Positions 53,459-62,179 are shown, counted from the stretch's first letter. The stretch is 64,000 nucleotides of DNA from Chryseobacterium binzhouense (GCF_007474545.1 NZ_VKOG01000001.1:992001-1056000); one strand, 5' to 3'. Made by a program: numbers and translations. Notes: generated by a model not told the origin, from the letters alone.

Positions 53459-54082
53459 TTATTTGCAGTTTCTTTTTATTATTTCAATTTCTTTTGCCAT
53501 TTTCTGTTCCCAATTTTTTCCATTTCTTTTTTCAAGATACGGTTTTACAATTTCTGCATATTTTTCTTGAGCATTAATTTCACGTTCCATTACAATACAA
53601 CCTGTATTTACGAATATTAATCCATATCTTTTGTTGATACTGTCAATTTTATTTTCAGTATTTTGATTACATTCCGAAATTGTTAAACCTCCTGCATATC
53701 TGTACGTAACTCGATCATTTTTAATATCCAGATTTGCTTTATTAACGTATTCTTTTTCTAATTTGAGATACTCATTTTTCATCGTTTTATATCCTGAAAT
53801 ACCTTCAAATATTATAAAGGCTAAAAATACTGTATTAACTAGAGCAAAAATTCCTAAAAATTTATTTTTAAAATTCAGATTTTTAAAGTTTAAAGTCGAA
53901 ATGAGGGCTGTAGAAATCGCAATTATAACTAAAATAATGATTATGTATTCAAATTCATATTTATTAAAATTGAACAAAAAATTAAATTTTGTTGGATAAT
54001 TAATTCCATAAAACGTTATAATATTTGAAAAAAATATTAAAGTCAGAATTATAATATTTATTATTGTGAATTTTTTTGTCAC
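53459..54082 (-). CDS. Hypothetical protein with three membrane helices
   Basis: The 207-residue protein has three hydrophobic segments in its first 110 residues (ITIINIIILTLIFFSNIITFYG; YIIIILVIIAISTALI; FLGIFALVNTVFLAFIIF) and a soluble C-terminus (YRYAGGLTISECNQN...CIVMEREINAQEKYAEIVKPYLEKRNGKNWEQKMAKEIE). No domain was recognised. Upstream lies the first cassette-like boundary. Confidence 0.5.
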   Translation of the reverse strand: MTKKFTIINIIILTLIFFSNIITFYGINYPTKFNFLFNFNKYEFEYIIIILVIIAISTALISTLNFKNLNFKNKFLGIFALVNTVFLAFIIFEGISGYKTMKNEYLKLEKEYVNKANLDIKNDRVTYRYAGGLTISECNQNTENKIDSINKRYGLIFVNTGCIVMEREINAQEKYAEIVKPYLEKRNGKNWEQKMAKEIEIIKRNCK

Positions 54083-54161
54083 GGCATTTTTTTATGGCTT
54101 TATCTACAGCCGTTTTCGGCTTTGTTCAGACATGAAGTTGAAATATAATGTTGATATTATT

Positions 54162-54219
54162 ACTAAATTTCAATTGAAAAACTACACTTGAGTTTGTACT
54201 TCAGTCGCTACGTAAAACT
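54162..54219. repeat. Cassette-like boundary element A
   Basis: The segment AATTGAAAAACTACACTTGA and following bases match element B (54868 onwards) at about 24 of 29 positions, then both carry ACG(T/C)AAAAC. It abuts the stop of the gene at 54222. Confidence 0.5.
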
Positions 54220-54221
54220 TG

Positions 54222-54794
54222 CTACTGATTGTTATTCTTTTTAGTTCCATCATTATTTATAAATGTAAACTCGTGGTCTTGATTGATAATTTCTCCGCCT
54301 ACTTGCAAAAAAAATTCAAACAAACCTAGCCAATCCTCAAAGTCATTTTCTTTTTCAGTATCCCATCTAATTAAACCATATTCATTTCTGCCATCACTTT
54401 TATCTATTACAACACCAAATTTATTATGAAGTGAAACTTTTGTTCCTAATAAGAACTCTTGGTTTCTTTTCCACTTGTCAGTAATACGAAAAACATTGCG
54501 CCCAATTTTTTGTCCTTTATCACCAAGCAAAATTTCCCATTCTTTTGTTGGTGTGAACCATTCCCAAATTCTTGTGAAGTCTGCAACATTATCTCCTTCA
54601 ATTTCATATAGCTCTTCAATAAATTCGTTCTTGAATTTAATGAGTTCGTCATCATTTTTTTTATCTAAAATATCAATCAGAAAATTTTCTGCTTTATGCA
54701 ACTCGTCAAACAATTCAAACAGCTCCCATTTTTTCCAATAGTCAATTTTGGAAATTCCGTCAGATTTACGTTTTTGAAAAAATCGTTTGTGCAT
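54222..54794 (-). CDS. Hypothetical protein in cassette-like unit
   Basis: From ATG 54794 (an upstream frame extends through the repeat and is not used) the 190-residue protein starts MHKRFFQKRKSDGISKIDYWKKWELFELFDELHKAENFL and has WIWFT...GRNVFRITDKWKRNQEFLLGTKVSLHNKFGVVIDK, a beta-barrel-like segment suggestive of a small binding domain, ending acidic/Asn-rich. No family was recognised. It sits between boundary elements A and B. Confidence 0.55.
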   Translation of the reverse strand: MHKRFFQKRKSDGISKIDYWKKWELFELFDELHKAENFLIDILDKKNDDELIKFKNEFIEELYEIEGDNVADFTRIWEWFTPTKEWEILLGDKGQKIGRNVFRITDKWKRNQEFLLGTKVSLHNKFGVVIDKSDGRNEYGLIRWDTEKENDFEDWLGLFEFFLQVGGEIINQDHEFTFINNDGTKKNNNQ

Positions 54795-54816
54795 AATGTT
54801 GATTTTTAAGCTTGCT

Positions 54817-54922
54817 AACGGTTGGCGGGTTTCGGAGCAGAAACTTTCAATTTTAGCACTAAAATTTAATTGGAAAACTGAACTTGAATTTTGCACTAAA
54901 CCCGCCATTACGCAAAACCGTT
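54817..54922. repeat. Cassette-like boundary element B (imperfect palindrome)
   Basis: AACGGTT-GGCGGGTTT (54817-54832) faces AAACCCGCC (54898-54906) and AACCGTT (54916-54922), the right side interrupted by nine bases. The centre contains the AATTGGAAAACTGAACTTGA sequence shared with element A. Confidence 0.6.
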
Positions 54923-55227
54923 GTGCTTGTTGCACAACTCAAATATACGTTAAAACTCTTATATTTAAGAAATTACTGAAATTTACTGCCCAAAAAGTGA
55001 AAAAGTAAAGCTCAGATACTGAACCTTCCAAAAGCAAAGTTTGTGCTTCTTCGGAATCTCGCAATACGTCCTTCATATCCTTGAATTAAGCGCCTCAAAA
55101 TTCTAAAAAATTTCCTACTGAAAATACAGAACCTCTTTTAAAGCCATTTAAAAGAGGTTGTATACTTTTAATGATTTTTTAAAAATGAAGGTTGTGCAAC
55201 GGTTACCGATGTTATGCACTGTTTTTT
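54923..55227. other. Intergenic region with perfect hairpin
   Basis: About 300 bp with no supported gene. AACCTCTTTTAAA (55130-55142) and TTTAAAAGAGGTT (55147-55159) form a perfect 13-bp stem with a GCCA loop. A minus-strand frame at about 54960-55100 reads DMKDVLRDSEEAQTLLLEGSVSELYF, possibly a remnant; no start or domain was found. Confidence 0.4.
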
Positions 55228-55890
55228 TTAAATTATTGTTATTACAAATGGGAAATCAACTTCTCCAATTTTTGTCGGATTTTGATTTCCTTTTGTCAAT
55301 TCTACAACTTGTTTTTTTGTTTGTTCAAATATATAGGTTGCACCTACAATTTCTTCTCTAAAATATTCGTGAATGTAAATTGAAATGTCTATAATAATTT
55401 GCAGAAATAAATAGCCACTCGCACTTTCGTCAATACTTGCAGCGAAAAGATACAATACTCCTTCTTCTGATTTTAATAATGATTGATTAAACTTTAAAAC
55501 TGCTTCCTCACGTGTTAATGGTCTTTTAACAATACCTCCATATTTATATTTTGGTATAAGTCTGTTTATTCTTTTTATGTCAAGTTCAAAGTCAATTATA
55601 TTTCTGCAAGTTTCAAGAATATGTAATTGTCTTTTGCATTGAAATTGTATTTGTCCCGGTTGAACAAATAAATTTTCCTGCATTTGGAAAACTTGTACAC
55701 CATCTTTATTTGCACCGTGTCCGATAAGCAATATAACTAAATAATCATTTTCATTTAAAAAATCAAGATTGTTGAGTGTATCTAATTCGGGTTCTTCATA
55801 AATAAATATTTCTTTGTTAAAGTCAAATGCTCCTCCTGCATTGCTACAAAAAAAGTCAATATATAATTGAATGATTTTTCGGTCATTCAA
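55228..55890 (-). CDS. Caspase-like (peptidase C14-type) protein with in-frame stop near N-terminus
   Basis: The 220-residue frame has a caspase-like His/Cys pair: DYLVILLIGHGANKDG (His58) and ILETCRN (Cys95), counting from TTG 55890. Upstream in the same frame, ATG 55944 reads MKKSILIIKGHSKTDI then TAA (55894-55896), then continues; KSILIIKGHSK looks like the missing first core strand. So the full gene is 55228-55944 with a nonsense codon at position 17, or translation truly starts at TTG 55890. Bacterial caspase-like proteins often act in cell-suicide or defence systems; no partner sensor gene is adjacent. It lies between elements B and C. Confidence 0.65.
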   Translation of the reverse strand: MNDRKIIQLYIDFFCSNAGGAFDFNKEIFIYEEPELDTLNNLDFLNENDYLVILLIGHGANKDGVQVFQMQENLFVQPGQIQFQCKRQLHILETCRNIIDFELDIKRINRLIPKYKYGGIVKRPLTREEAVLKFNQSLLKSEEGVLYLFAASIDESASGYLFLQIIIDISIYIHEYFREEIVGATYIFEQTKKQVVELTKGNQNPTKIGEVDFPFVITII

Positions 55891-55973
55891 TAATTAAATG
55901 TCTGTTTTGCTGTGTCCTTTGATTATTAAAATTGATTTCTTCATTTCGGTTTATGTCGGTCTTAAAATAGTGC

Positions 55974-56174
55974 ATAACGGAAAAAGTATTGGCGAAGTGC
56001 GGGCTAAATTGGACGAAAAGTTCAATTTCGACCAATCTTAGCCGATATTTTTTCCATGAAGTAAACTAACTAAAAAACTACGAAATGGAAAAATAGCGGC
56101 GACAAAAAAATGCACAAAAGTTCAACTATAAATTCAACCCCGCATTTTGCCAATGCTATGTTATCTGTAGTGCC
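55974..56174. repeat. Cassette-like boundary element C (imperfect palindrome)
   Basis: ATTGGC-4 nt-TGCGGG (55988-56003) faces CCCGCA-4 nt-GCCAAT (56139-56154), with ATAAC/GTTAT outer pairs. Its right edge, ATGTTATCTGTAGTGCC (56158-56174), matches 57237-57253 inverted. Confidence 0.6.
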
Positions 56175-56182
56175 AATTTCTG

Positions 56183-57199
56183 TCAATTTTTTTGTAAGAT
56201 TTTTTTAATTGCATCCGAAATTTCAAAAATTTTGCCTTTATAATTATTGCTCAAAAGTATTATATCGAAGTTCTTTTCTAAATCCGAAATTAAAATTGCT
56301 TCGTAATTTCCTGCTCTTCCATCGTGAGAATGTTCAATCATTTCTTTATTAACAAATTTTGCTTCACCTAAAGCAGATTGCGTATCTTCTTGCTTAAATC
56401 GTTGACCTAATTCAAACAAAGAATTTTTATTTATTAGCTTTTTCGAATGTAGAGATTTTAAAAATTTTAGCAGTTCTGTTGTTGTAATAAAAGTTCCTCC
56501 AATTAAGAAATCGGGATTATCTTCAACAAGTTTATTATTAAATCCTTTTGCAATAAAATTTACATCAACGATTGGGGTGATTTCTGCAGATTTCATTTTG
56601 CTCGGTTTGAAAATATATTTTTTCACATATTGTTTATATGACATTCCTGTAATTTTTTCGACAATAAACTGTCTTAAAAATACATTGTTCATATTGTAAT
56701 CATATTTTGTTCCAGGGACAAAATCAAGTGTGTCAATTAATTTTAAATCTGCAAAAACATCTGGATTACTCTTAATTTTTTTCCAATTTACGTTTGGAAG
56801 TCCACTTGTATACTGTAATAAATCTTTTATGGTAACTTGACTTGACCATTTTGGTAATTCTGGAAAGAACTTGGAAACTTTATTGTTTAAATTCAGTTTT
56901 CCTTTTTGCTTTAACTGTTGTAAAGCAACCGCACTAAATTCTTTGGTTATTGATCCAATATTAAATTTATAATTAGGTGTTAATTTGATATTTTTACTAG
57001 CATCAACAAACCCAAAAGAAGAATTATAAATTATTTTGTCATTTTTAGCCACAAGAATATTACCATTAAACATCTCATTTTTACTCGACCACTCCATCAA
57101 AGAGTCGATTTTGTATTGAATTTTTTCTTGTGAATAAATTTTATTTGTAAAAAGTAGAAGAAGTATAAATAATAAAAACTTGTATTTAATATTGAGCAT
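56183..57199 (-). CDS. Serine hydrolase, beta-lactamase/PBP-C-like
   Basis: The 338-residue secreted protein (signal peptide ending KIYSQ) has the SxxK motif GSITKEF (Ser83, Lys86), the PGTKYDYNMNN region where family members have YxN (Tyr168 kept, the usual Asn position is Met170), and a late HSHDGRAG (HxG-like). The family includes class C beta-lactamases, DD-peptidases and esterases; the substrate is unknown. It is flanked by 17-bp inverted repeats (56158-56174 and 57237-57253) and AT-rich DNA, suggesting recent acquisition. Confidence 0.82.
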   Translation of the reverse strand: MLNIKYKFLLFILLLLFTNKIYSQEKIQYKIDSLMEWSSKNEMFNGNILVAKNDKIIYNSSFGFVDASKNIKLTPNYKFNIGSITKEFSAVALQQLKQKGKLNLNNKVSKFFPELPKWSSQVTIKDLLQYTSGLPNVNWKKIKSNPDVFADLKLIDTLDFVPGTKYDYNMNNVFLRQFIVEKITGMSYKQYVKKYIFKPSKMKSAEITPIVDVNFIAKGFNNKLVEDNPDFLIGGTFITTTELLKFLKSLHSKKLINKNSLFELGQRFKQEDTQSALGEAKFVNKEMIEHSHDGRAGNYEAILISDLEKNFDIILLSNNYKGKIFEISDAIKKILQKN

Positions 57200-57236
57200 A
57201 TTTTTATTTTTAATTATTTGTACGTAATGCTTTTAT

Positions 57237-57253
57237 GGCATTACAGATAACAT
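57237..57253. repeat. Right inverted repeat flanking serine hydrolase
   Basis: GGCATTACAGATAACAT is the reverse complement of 56158-56174 with one mismatch. It marks the right edge of the third cassette-like unit and the end of the island. Confidence 0.55.
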
Positions 57254-57468
57254 CCAAATTTACGCAATTACCAATAATTATAAACAATTACTAATTTATT
57301 TTTATTCATCTAATATTCAAAAAAATATCCATTTTCAAACGACTACAAACGAATTTAAATAGTTTTCTACCGAATAAATTTCCCAGGCTGATGAATCTTT
57401 GCAACAGAGATTTGAGAAAACAAGTGAACGTCTCTTATCTGAATTGTTAATCTAAAAAAAATAAAGTT

Positions 57469-57801
57469 ATGTCACTAAGAAACAAAGTAACCTTAATCGG
57501 GTTCACAGGAAAAGAAGTTGAAAAGGTAAACTTCGAAAACGGAGGAATGAAAATTTCAGTTTCCCTTGCTACAAACGACCATTATACAAATGCAAAGGGT
57601 GAAAAAGTAGAAGAAACGCAATGGCATAATCTGGTTGCTTTCGGAAAGACTGCGGAGATTTTTCAGAAATATGTTACCAAAGGAAAAGAAATCGCTATTG
57701 AAGGGAAACTGACGTACAGATCATACGAAGATAAAGATGGTGTGAAAAGATATATTACTGAGATAAGAGTGGATGAACTTCTGCTTTTAGGCAGCAAATA
57801 A
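57469..57801 (+). CDS. ssb: Single-stranded DNA-binding protein
   Basis: The 110-residue protein is a typical single-domain bacterial SSB: NKVTLIGFTGKEVEKVNFENGGMKISVSLATNDHYTNAKGEKVEETQWHNLVAFGKTAEIFQKYVTKGKEIAIEGKL (OB fold). The usual acidic C-terminal tip that binds partner proteins is missing (ends DELLLLGSK), so it may be a short variant or a second SSB. The HRDC gene follows 15 nt later. Confidence 0.9.
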   Translation: MSLRNKVTLIGFTGKEVEKVNFENGGMKISVSLATNDHYTNAKGEKVEETQWHNLVAFGKTAEIFQKYVTKGKEIAIEGKLTYRSYEDKDGVKRYITEIRVDELLLLGSK

Positions 57802-57816
57802 TTCCTCAACTTTAAA

Positions 57817-58284
57817 ATGACCGAGATGAATGTAAAAGTTTTAAAAATCAGAATTGCTGATGAATTTCTGTTGCAGGATCAGAAGATGATTGATAATTTT
57901 CTGAACAATCACGAGATTATAAAAGTGGAAACCGCTTTCGTACACGAAGAAAACTTTTGGTCAGTGGTTTTGTATTTCAACGAATATAAGACAGAGATCA
58001 GTAAAAACACGGTGAAAGATTCTAAAGCAATGAAATATTCTGCGGATGATGAAATGCTGACCAGTGATGAAATTGAAATTCTGGAAGCCCTGAAACTATG
58101 GCGTTCCGAAAAAGCCAAAGAACAAAATCTTCCGTCCTACTTTATTGCGACCAATAAAGAACTGATATCTGTGGCTAAATTTAAGCCTGCCAAAAAACAG
58201 GAATTATTGGAAATAAAAGGATTTGGTAAACATAAAATCGAAAATTATGGCGAAGAAATTCTTGAAATATTAGAAAGTGTATAA
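57817..58284 (+). CDS. HRDC domain protein
   Basis: The 155-residue protein has a beta-rich N-terminal half and a C-terminal HRDC domain (EILEALKLWRSEKAKEQNLPSYFIATNKELISVAKFKPAKKQELLEIKGFGKHKIENYGEEILEIL, residues about 88-152). HRDC domains bind nucleic acids and are common in RecQ and RNase D; stand-alone forms are of unknown function. It follows ssb directly, suggesting a DNA-maintenance context. Confidence 0.85.
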   Translation: MTEMNVKVLKIRIADEFLLQDQKMIDNFLNNHEIIKVETAFVHEENFWSVVLYFNEYKTEISKNTVKDSKAMKYSADDEMLTSDEIEILEALKLWRSEKAKEQNLPSYFIATNKELISVAKFKPAKKQELLEIKGFGKHKIENYGEEILEILESV

Positions 58285-58317
58285 TATGATTCAAAAAAGC
58301 ATAAGTGATTACAGGAT

Positions 58318-58347
58318 GCCGGAGAAATTATAATCTCTGGCTTTTTA
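58318..58347 (+). terminator. Rho-independent terminator
   Basis: GCCGGAGA and TCTCTGGC (one G-U pair) followed by TTTTTATTA. Confidence 0.7.
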
Positions 58348-58373
58348 TTAATTTAAAAGTCTTTTCAAATCCT

Positions 58374-58381
58374 TATTTTTG
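58374..58381 (+). promoter_or_regulatory. Candidate -7 promoter element of hisS
   Basis: TATTTTTG matches TAnnTTTG, 41 nt before the hisS ATG. No good TTG was seen at -33. Confidence 0.4.
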
Positions 58382-58422
58382 CAGTCTATATCATTTATAA
58401 AACATCAATTATCATTCATACA

Positions 58423-59790
58423 ATGAAGCCGAGCTTAGCAAAAGGAACAAGAGATTTTACATCTTTGGAAGTATCCAGAAGAAAATATATTATCAATATT
58501 TTACAGAAAAATTTTGAATTGTTTGGTTTTCAGCCTTTGGAAACCCCAAGCTTTGAAAATCTTTCAACTTTAACAGGAAAATACGGAGAGGAAGGAGACC
58601 GCTTGATTTTTAAAATTTTGAATTCCAGTATAAATGAAGCCAAAGAAGATAAAAAAATGCAGATGCTGAATGATTTTCAGAAAGCTTTAGACAAGCCTTT
58701 TAGTTCAGAAAATCTTACGGATAAAGCCCTTCGTTACGATTTAACCGTACCTTTTGCGAGATTTGTAGCGATGAATCATGGGAAACTTACTTTTCCGTAC
58801 AAGCGCTATCAAATCCAGCCCGTTTGGAGAGCAGACCGCCCGCAAAAAGGAAGATTCAGAGAATTTTATCAGTGTGATGCCGATGTGGTGGGAAGTGAAA
58901 GTCTTTGGCAGGAAGTAGAATTGGTGCAATTATATTTAAAATCTTTTGCAGAGCTTAAAGTTTCCGTAACGATTCACATCAACAACAGAAAAATTCTTTC
59001 CGGATTAGCGGAGTTTGCCGGAATTACAGATAAATTAATTGATTTTACGGTTGCATTAGACAAGTTGGATAAAATAGGGAAAGATGGAGTAGTGAAGGAG
59101 CTTTTAGAAAGAGGAATTTCTCAGGAATCTATTGATAAACTGGATTTCTTATTTACTCAATCTGATGATGCTCTGGAGAATCTTCTTCAATTAAAAGAAA
59201 AATTTGCAGGAAACGAAATCGGCTTAAAAGGTGTTGAAGAATTGGAATTTGTCATTACTCAATCATTAAATCTTGGTGTTGATATTCAGAATCTTGTTTT
59301 TGATATTACTTTAGCCCGAGGTTTAGATTATTACACCGGGGCAATTTTCGAGGTGAAAGCAGATGAAGCGCAGATGGGTTCTATTGGAGGTGGTGGAAGA
59401 TATGATAATCTTACGGAAGTTTTCGGAGTGAAAAACGTTCCGGGAATCGGGATTTCTTTTGGTCTGGACCGTATTTATCTGGTGATGGAAGAGCTGAATC
59501 TTTTTCCTGAAGAAGCAGCATCAAATGTAGAATATCTCTTTGCAAATTTTGGAGGCGAAGAAACTTTGGAAGCACTAAAGCTCATCATACAGCTGAGAGA
59601 GAAGGGTATTTCTGCTGAACTTTATCCTGAAAATGCAAAAATAGTAAAGCAGTTTACGTATGCTGAAAAAAAGGGTATCAAAAATCTGGTGTTTTTGGGT
59701 GAAGAAGAGATAAAAAACAAAACAGTTACTTTTAAAAATCTTGAAGCAGGAGAGCAGAAAACAGTTTCTCTGCAGGATTTTTTAGGATAA
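58423..59790 (+). CDS. hisS: Histidine-tRNA ligase
   Basis: The 455-residue class II synthetase charges tRNA-His. Motifs 2 and 3 are clear (FRVQ/A-type [23 protein letters not shown] and [35 protein letters not shown]), with [15 protein letters not shown] between and the C-terminal anticodon-binding domain from about residue 360 ([31 protein letters not shown]...[24 protein letters not shown]). Length is typical for Bacteroidetes. Single-gene unit with its own terminator. Confidence 0.95.
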   Translation: MKPSLAKGTRDFTSLEVSRRKYIINILQKNFELFGFQPLETPSFENLSTLTGKYGEEGDRLIFKILNSSINEAKEDKKMQMLNDFQKALDKPFSSENLTDKALRYDLTVPFARFVAMNHGKLTFPYKRYQIQPVWRADRPQKGRFREFYQCDADVVGSESLWQEVELVQLYLKSFAELKVSVTIHINNRKILSGLAEFAGITDKLIDFTVALDKLDKIGKDGVVKELLERGISQESIDKLDFLFTQSDDALENLLQLKEKFAGNEIGLKGVEELEFVITQSLNLGVDIQNLVFDITLARGLDYYTGAIFEVKADEAQMGSIGGGGRYDNLTEVFGVKNVPGIGISFGLDRIYLVMEELNLFPEEAASNVEYLFANFGGEETLEALKLIIQLREKGISAELYPENAKIVKQFTYAEKKGIKNLVFLGEEEIKNKTVTFKNLEAGEQKTVSLQDFLG

Positions 59791-59816
59791 TTGATCTGAA
59801 ACTGAACACATATTAC

Positions 59817-59848
59817 AAATCGCCGGTCTTTACGCTGGCGATTTTTTA
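59817..59848 (+). terminator. Rho-independent terminator
   Basis: AAATCGCC and GGCGATTT form a stem followed by TTT, downstream of hisS. Confidence 0.8.
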
Positions 59849-59922
59849 TTATCTGAAGTAAAACATCAGTTTAAAAACTCTGCATGAAGTTTGTACTGTT
59901 TCATCATCACAAAAAATATAAT

Positions 59923-60915
59923 ATGAGTAACAGTATTTTAAAAAAAGAACATGAATTGGGTTTGGGAGGCGTTGCGATCGGAACGGCTTTTGAAAAATTA
60001 ACAGACGAGCAGTCACACGAAATTTTGGAAAAAGCCTGGGATGAAGGAATAAGATATTATGATACCTCCCCATGGTACGGTCTTACTAAGAGTGAGAGAA
60101 GGTTTGGTGATTTTTTAAAGGAAAAAAACAGGGAAGATTTTGTTTTTTCAACAAAAGTAGGAAGGCTTTTCACAGAAGTGCCTTCTTCTGAAGTTCCTGA
60201 AACCATGTGGCAGGATCCGCTTAATTTTGATTTTGAGCACAATTATACAGCAGACGCAATTAAAAGATCCATAGCTGACAGTTTACAGAGAACAGGTCTT
60301 GGCTATATTGATATTGTTTATATTCACGATCTGTCCGAGGATCAGGTAGGTGATAGGTATCCGTACTTTATGGATCAGGCAAAAAAAGGAGCTTTCAAAG
60401 TCTTATCTGAATTGCGCGATGAAGGGATAATAAAAGCTTGGGGAATGGGCGTTAATAAAATAGAACCGATTTTAGATTGTCTGGAATTTGCGGATCCCGA
60501 TATCTGCCTTTCAGCAACTCAATACTCTATTCTGGAACATGAGGACGCTGTTGACAGATTACTTCCGGTAGTAAAAAAGGCTGGGATCAAACTTGTTTCG
60601 GGAGCAGGATACAATTCAGGATTCATCAATGGCAGAAACCGTTATAATTATAAAGAGGTTATTCCTAAAGGGATGACCGAAAAAAGAGACAAAATAGCAG
60701 CAATAGCTTCTAAATATAATATTGATATTGTAGATGCAGCTCTACAGTTTGTGCTCGCAGCCGATGAATTCGTTTCTATCATTCCCGGTGCAAGCAAACC
60801 CGATCAGGTTTCCGATAATATCAGTGCATGGAAAAAAGAAATCCCTCAAGAATTCTGGCGTGAGATTCAGGAACAAGGTCTTGTTTATGAAAAAGCACAG
60901 TTGCCATTATACTGA
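59923..60915 (+). CDS. Aldo/keto reductase
   Basis: From ATG 59923 the 330-residue protein starts SNSILKKEHELGLGGVAIGTAFEKLTDEQSHEILEKAWDEGIRYYDTSPWYGLTKSERRFGDFL, with the AKR tetrad Asp/Tyr region visible (DTSPWYG), and ends GASKPDQVSDNISAWKKEIPQEFW (coenzyme loop). It resembles D-threo-aldose/L-fucose dehydrogenase-type AKRs. A longer frame from 59884 adds a HHHKK-containing stretch unlike the family. No sugar gene is adjacent; substrate unknown. Terminator follows. Confidence 0.87.
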   Translation: MSNSILKKEHELGLGGVAIGTAFEKLTDEQSHEILEKAWDEGIRYYDTSPWYGLTKSERRFGDFLKEKNREDFVFSTKVGRLFTEVPSSEVPETMWQDPLNFDFEHNYTADAIKRSIADSLQRTGLGYIDIVYIHDLSEDQVGDRYPYFMDQAKKGAFKVLSELRDEGIIKAWGMGVNKIEPILDCLEFADPDICLSATQYSILEHEDAVDRLLPVVKKAGIKLVSGAGYNSGFINGRNRYNYKEVIPKGMTEKRDKIAAIASKYNIDIVDAALQFVLAADEFVSIIPGASKPDQVSDNISAWKKEIPQEFWREIQEQGLVYEKAQLPLY

Positions 60916-60934
60916 TTTTAATGAAACGAAAACT

Positions 60935-60961
60935 TACCTCTTTCCGAAGGGGTATTTTTTT
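60935..60961 (+). terminator. Rho-independent terminator
   Basis: TACCTCTT and AAGGGGTA (8 bp, one G-U) around TCCG, then TTTTTTT. Confidence 0.75.
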
Positions 60962-61035
60962 AAATAAAACTTAGAATGATCTCCAGCAAAACCAAAATCT
61001 AATTTCATGGTTTAATATAAAAACACCTGATTGAT

Positions 61036-61800
61036 TTATGGCTCTTTGCTCATCCACGCATTCATATATTCTCTGTTGAGTCTTGCAATATTATCAAGCG
61101 AAATATGTTTTGGGCATTCAACTTCGCAGGCTCCGATTACAGAACAGTTTCCGAAACCTTCATCATCCATAGCTTTTACCATATTCAAAACCCGTCTTTT
61201 AGCTTCGGTTCTGCCTTGTGGAAGGAGAGCAAAATGAGAAACTTTTGCACCTACAAAAAGCATTGCAGCACCATTCGGACAGCAGGCAACACAGGCTCCG
61301 CAACTGATGCATGCGGCAGCATCCATGGCTTTGTCTGCATCTTCTTTAGGAACAGCAATTGCATTGGCATCTAAAGTATTTCCAGAAGTATTTACAGATA
61401 TAAATCCTCCTGCAGCCATAATTCTGTCAAACGAACTTCTGTCTGTGATAAGATCTTTAATGATAGGGAATGCCGCACTTCTCCAAGGTTCAATTACGAT
61501 AGTTTCACCATCTTTAAACATTCTCATGTGCAATTGACAGGTGGTAATCCCTGTATCAGGTCCGTGTGCTCTTCCGTTGATATACAATGAGCATGTCCCA
61601 CAAATGCCTTCTCTGCAATCGTGATCAAAAGCTATCGGCTCTTCATTTCTGGTAATCAGTTGTTCATTTAAAATGTCAAGCATCTCAAGAAAAGAAGCAT
61701 CCGTTGAAATATCAGAGACTTGATATATCTGAAATTTTCCTTTTGTTTTGGAATTTTTCTGCCGCCATATTTTAAGCGTAAGATTAAGATTTCTCTTCAT
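61036..61800 (-). CDS. Succinate dehydrogenase/fumarate reductase iron-sulfur subunit (orphan)
   Basis: The 254-residue protein has all Fe-S ligands of SdhB/Frd[29 protein letters not shown] ([2Fe-2S]), [14 protein letters not shown] ([4Fe-4S]) and [11 protein letters not shown] ([3Fe-4S]). It would pass electrons between the flavoprotein and quinone, but neither an SdhA nor an SdhC-type gene is within the window's flanks on either side. It may be a second copy with a separate use, or assemble with subunits encoded elsewhere. Confidence 0.9.
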   Translation of the reverse strand: MKRNLNLTLKIWRQKNSKTKGKFQIYQVSDISTDASFLEMLDILNEQLITRNEEPIAFDHDCREGICGTCSLYINGRAHGPDTGITTCQLHMRMFKDGETIVIEPWRSAAFPIIKDLITDRSSFDRIMAAGGFISVNTSGNTLDANAIAVPKEDADKAMDAAACISCGACVACCPNGAAMLFVGAKVSHFALLPQGRTEAKRRVLNMVKAMDDEGFGNCSVIGACEVECPKHISLDNIARLNREYMNAWMSKEP

Positions 61801-62179
61801 AAGATTGTTGTGATTTGTTAGTTATATAATAATCTGATAATCAGGATAAAATACAGTTTTTATTCCTGATATTTGGATCTGTATTAATATAAAACCCCAG
61901 TTCGGGATAAGAAATAAATTTTAATAATTGATTTATAGAATCATTATTAATTTATCTCAAAGAAAAACAGAAGATTTTTTTACTTATTGAAAGTCGTTAA
62001 GCTAAACAAAGGCACTTCGTTTATTGAAAAAAGACAAAAATGGTATTACTTTGATAAGTTAAAGTTTATATTGAGCGTAGTCGAAGTGCCTTTGTGTATA
62101 TTACAGAATTACAGATAATTTCAGAATAATTTACACGCAAAATTAAAAGCTGTAATTAAACTGAAAAAACAAAATAGTT
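61801..62179. other. Intergenic region with long-loop inverted repeat
   Basis: About 380 bp without a gene. The only structure found is the 14-bp inverted repeat at 62006-62095 (listed separately). Otherwise AT-rich. Confidence 0.5.
62006..62095. repeat. 14-bp inverted repeat with GAGCGTAGTCGAAGTG-type motif
   Basis: ACAAAGGCACTTCG (62006-62019) and CGAAGTGCCTTTGT (62082-62095) are exact reverse complements, 62 nt apart; the right copy is preceded by TGAGCGTAGT. The motif resembles a dispersed repeat of flavobacterial genomes as I recall. Confidence 0.55.

Noticed and set aside
54795-54935. N-terminal extension of the hypothetical protein to 54935
   Set aside because: The added residues are translated from boundary element B.
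54960-55100. Minus-strand reading that might be a gene remnant
   Set aside because: No start, no family recognised; recorded only as a possibility in the intergenic entry.
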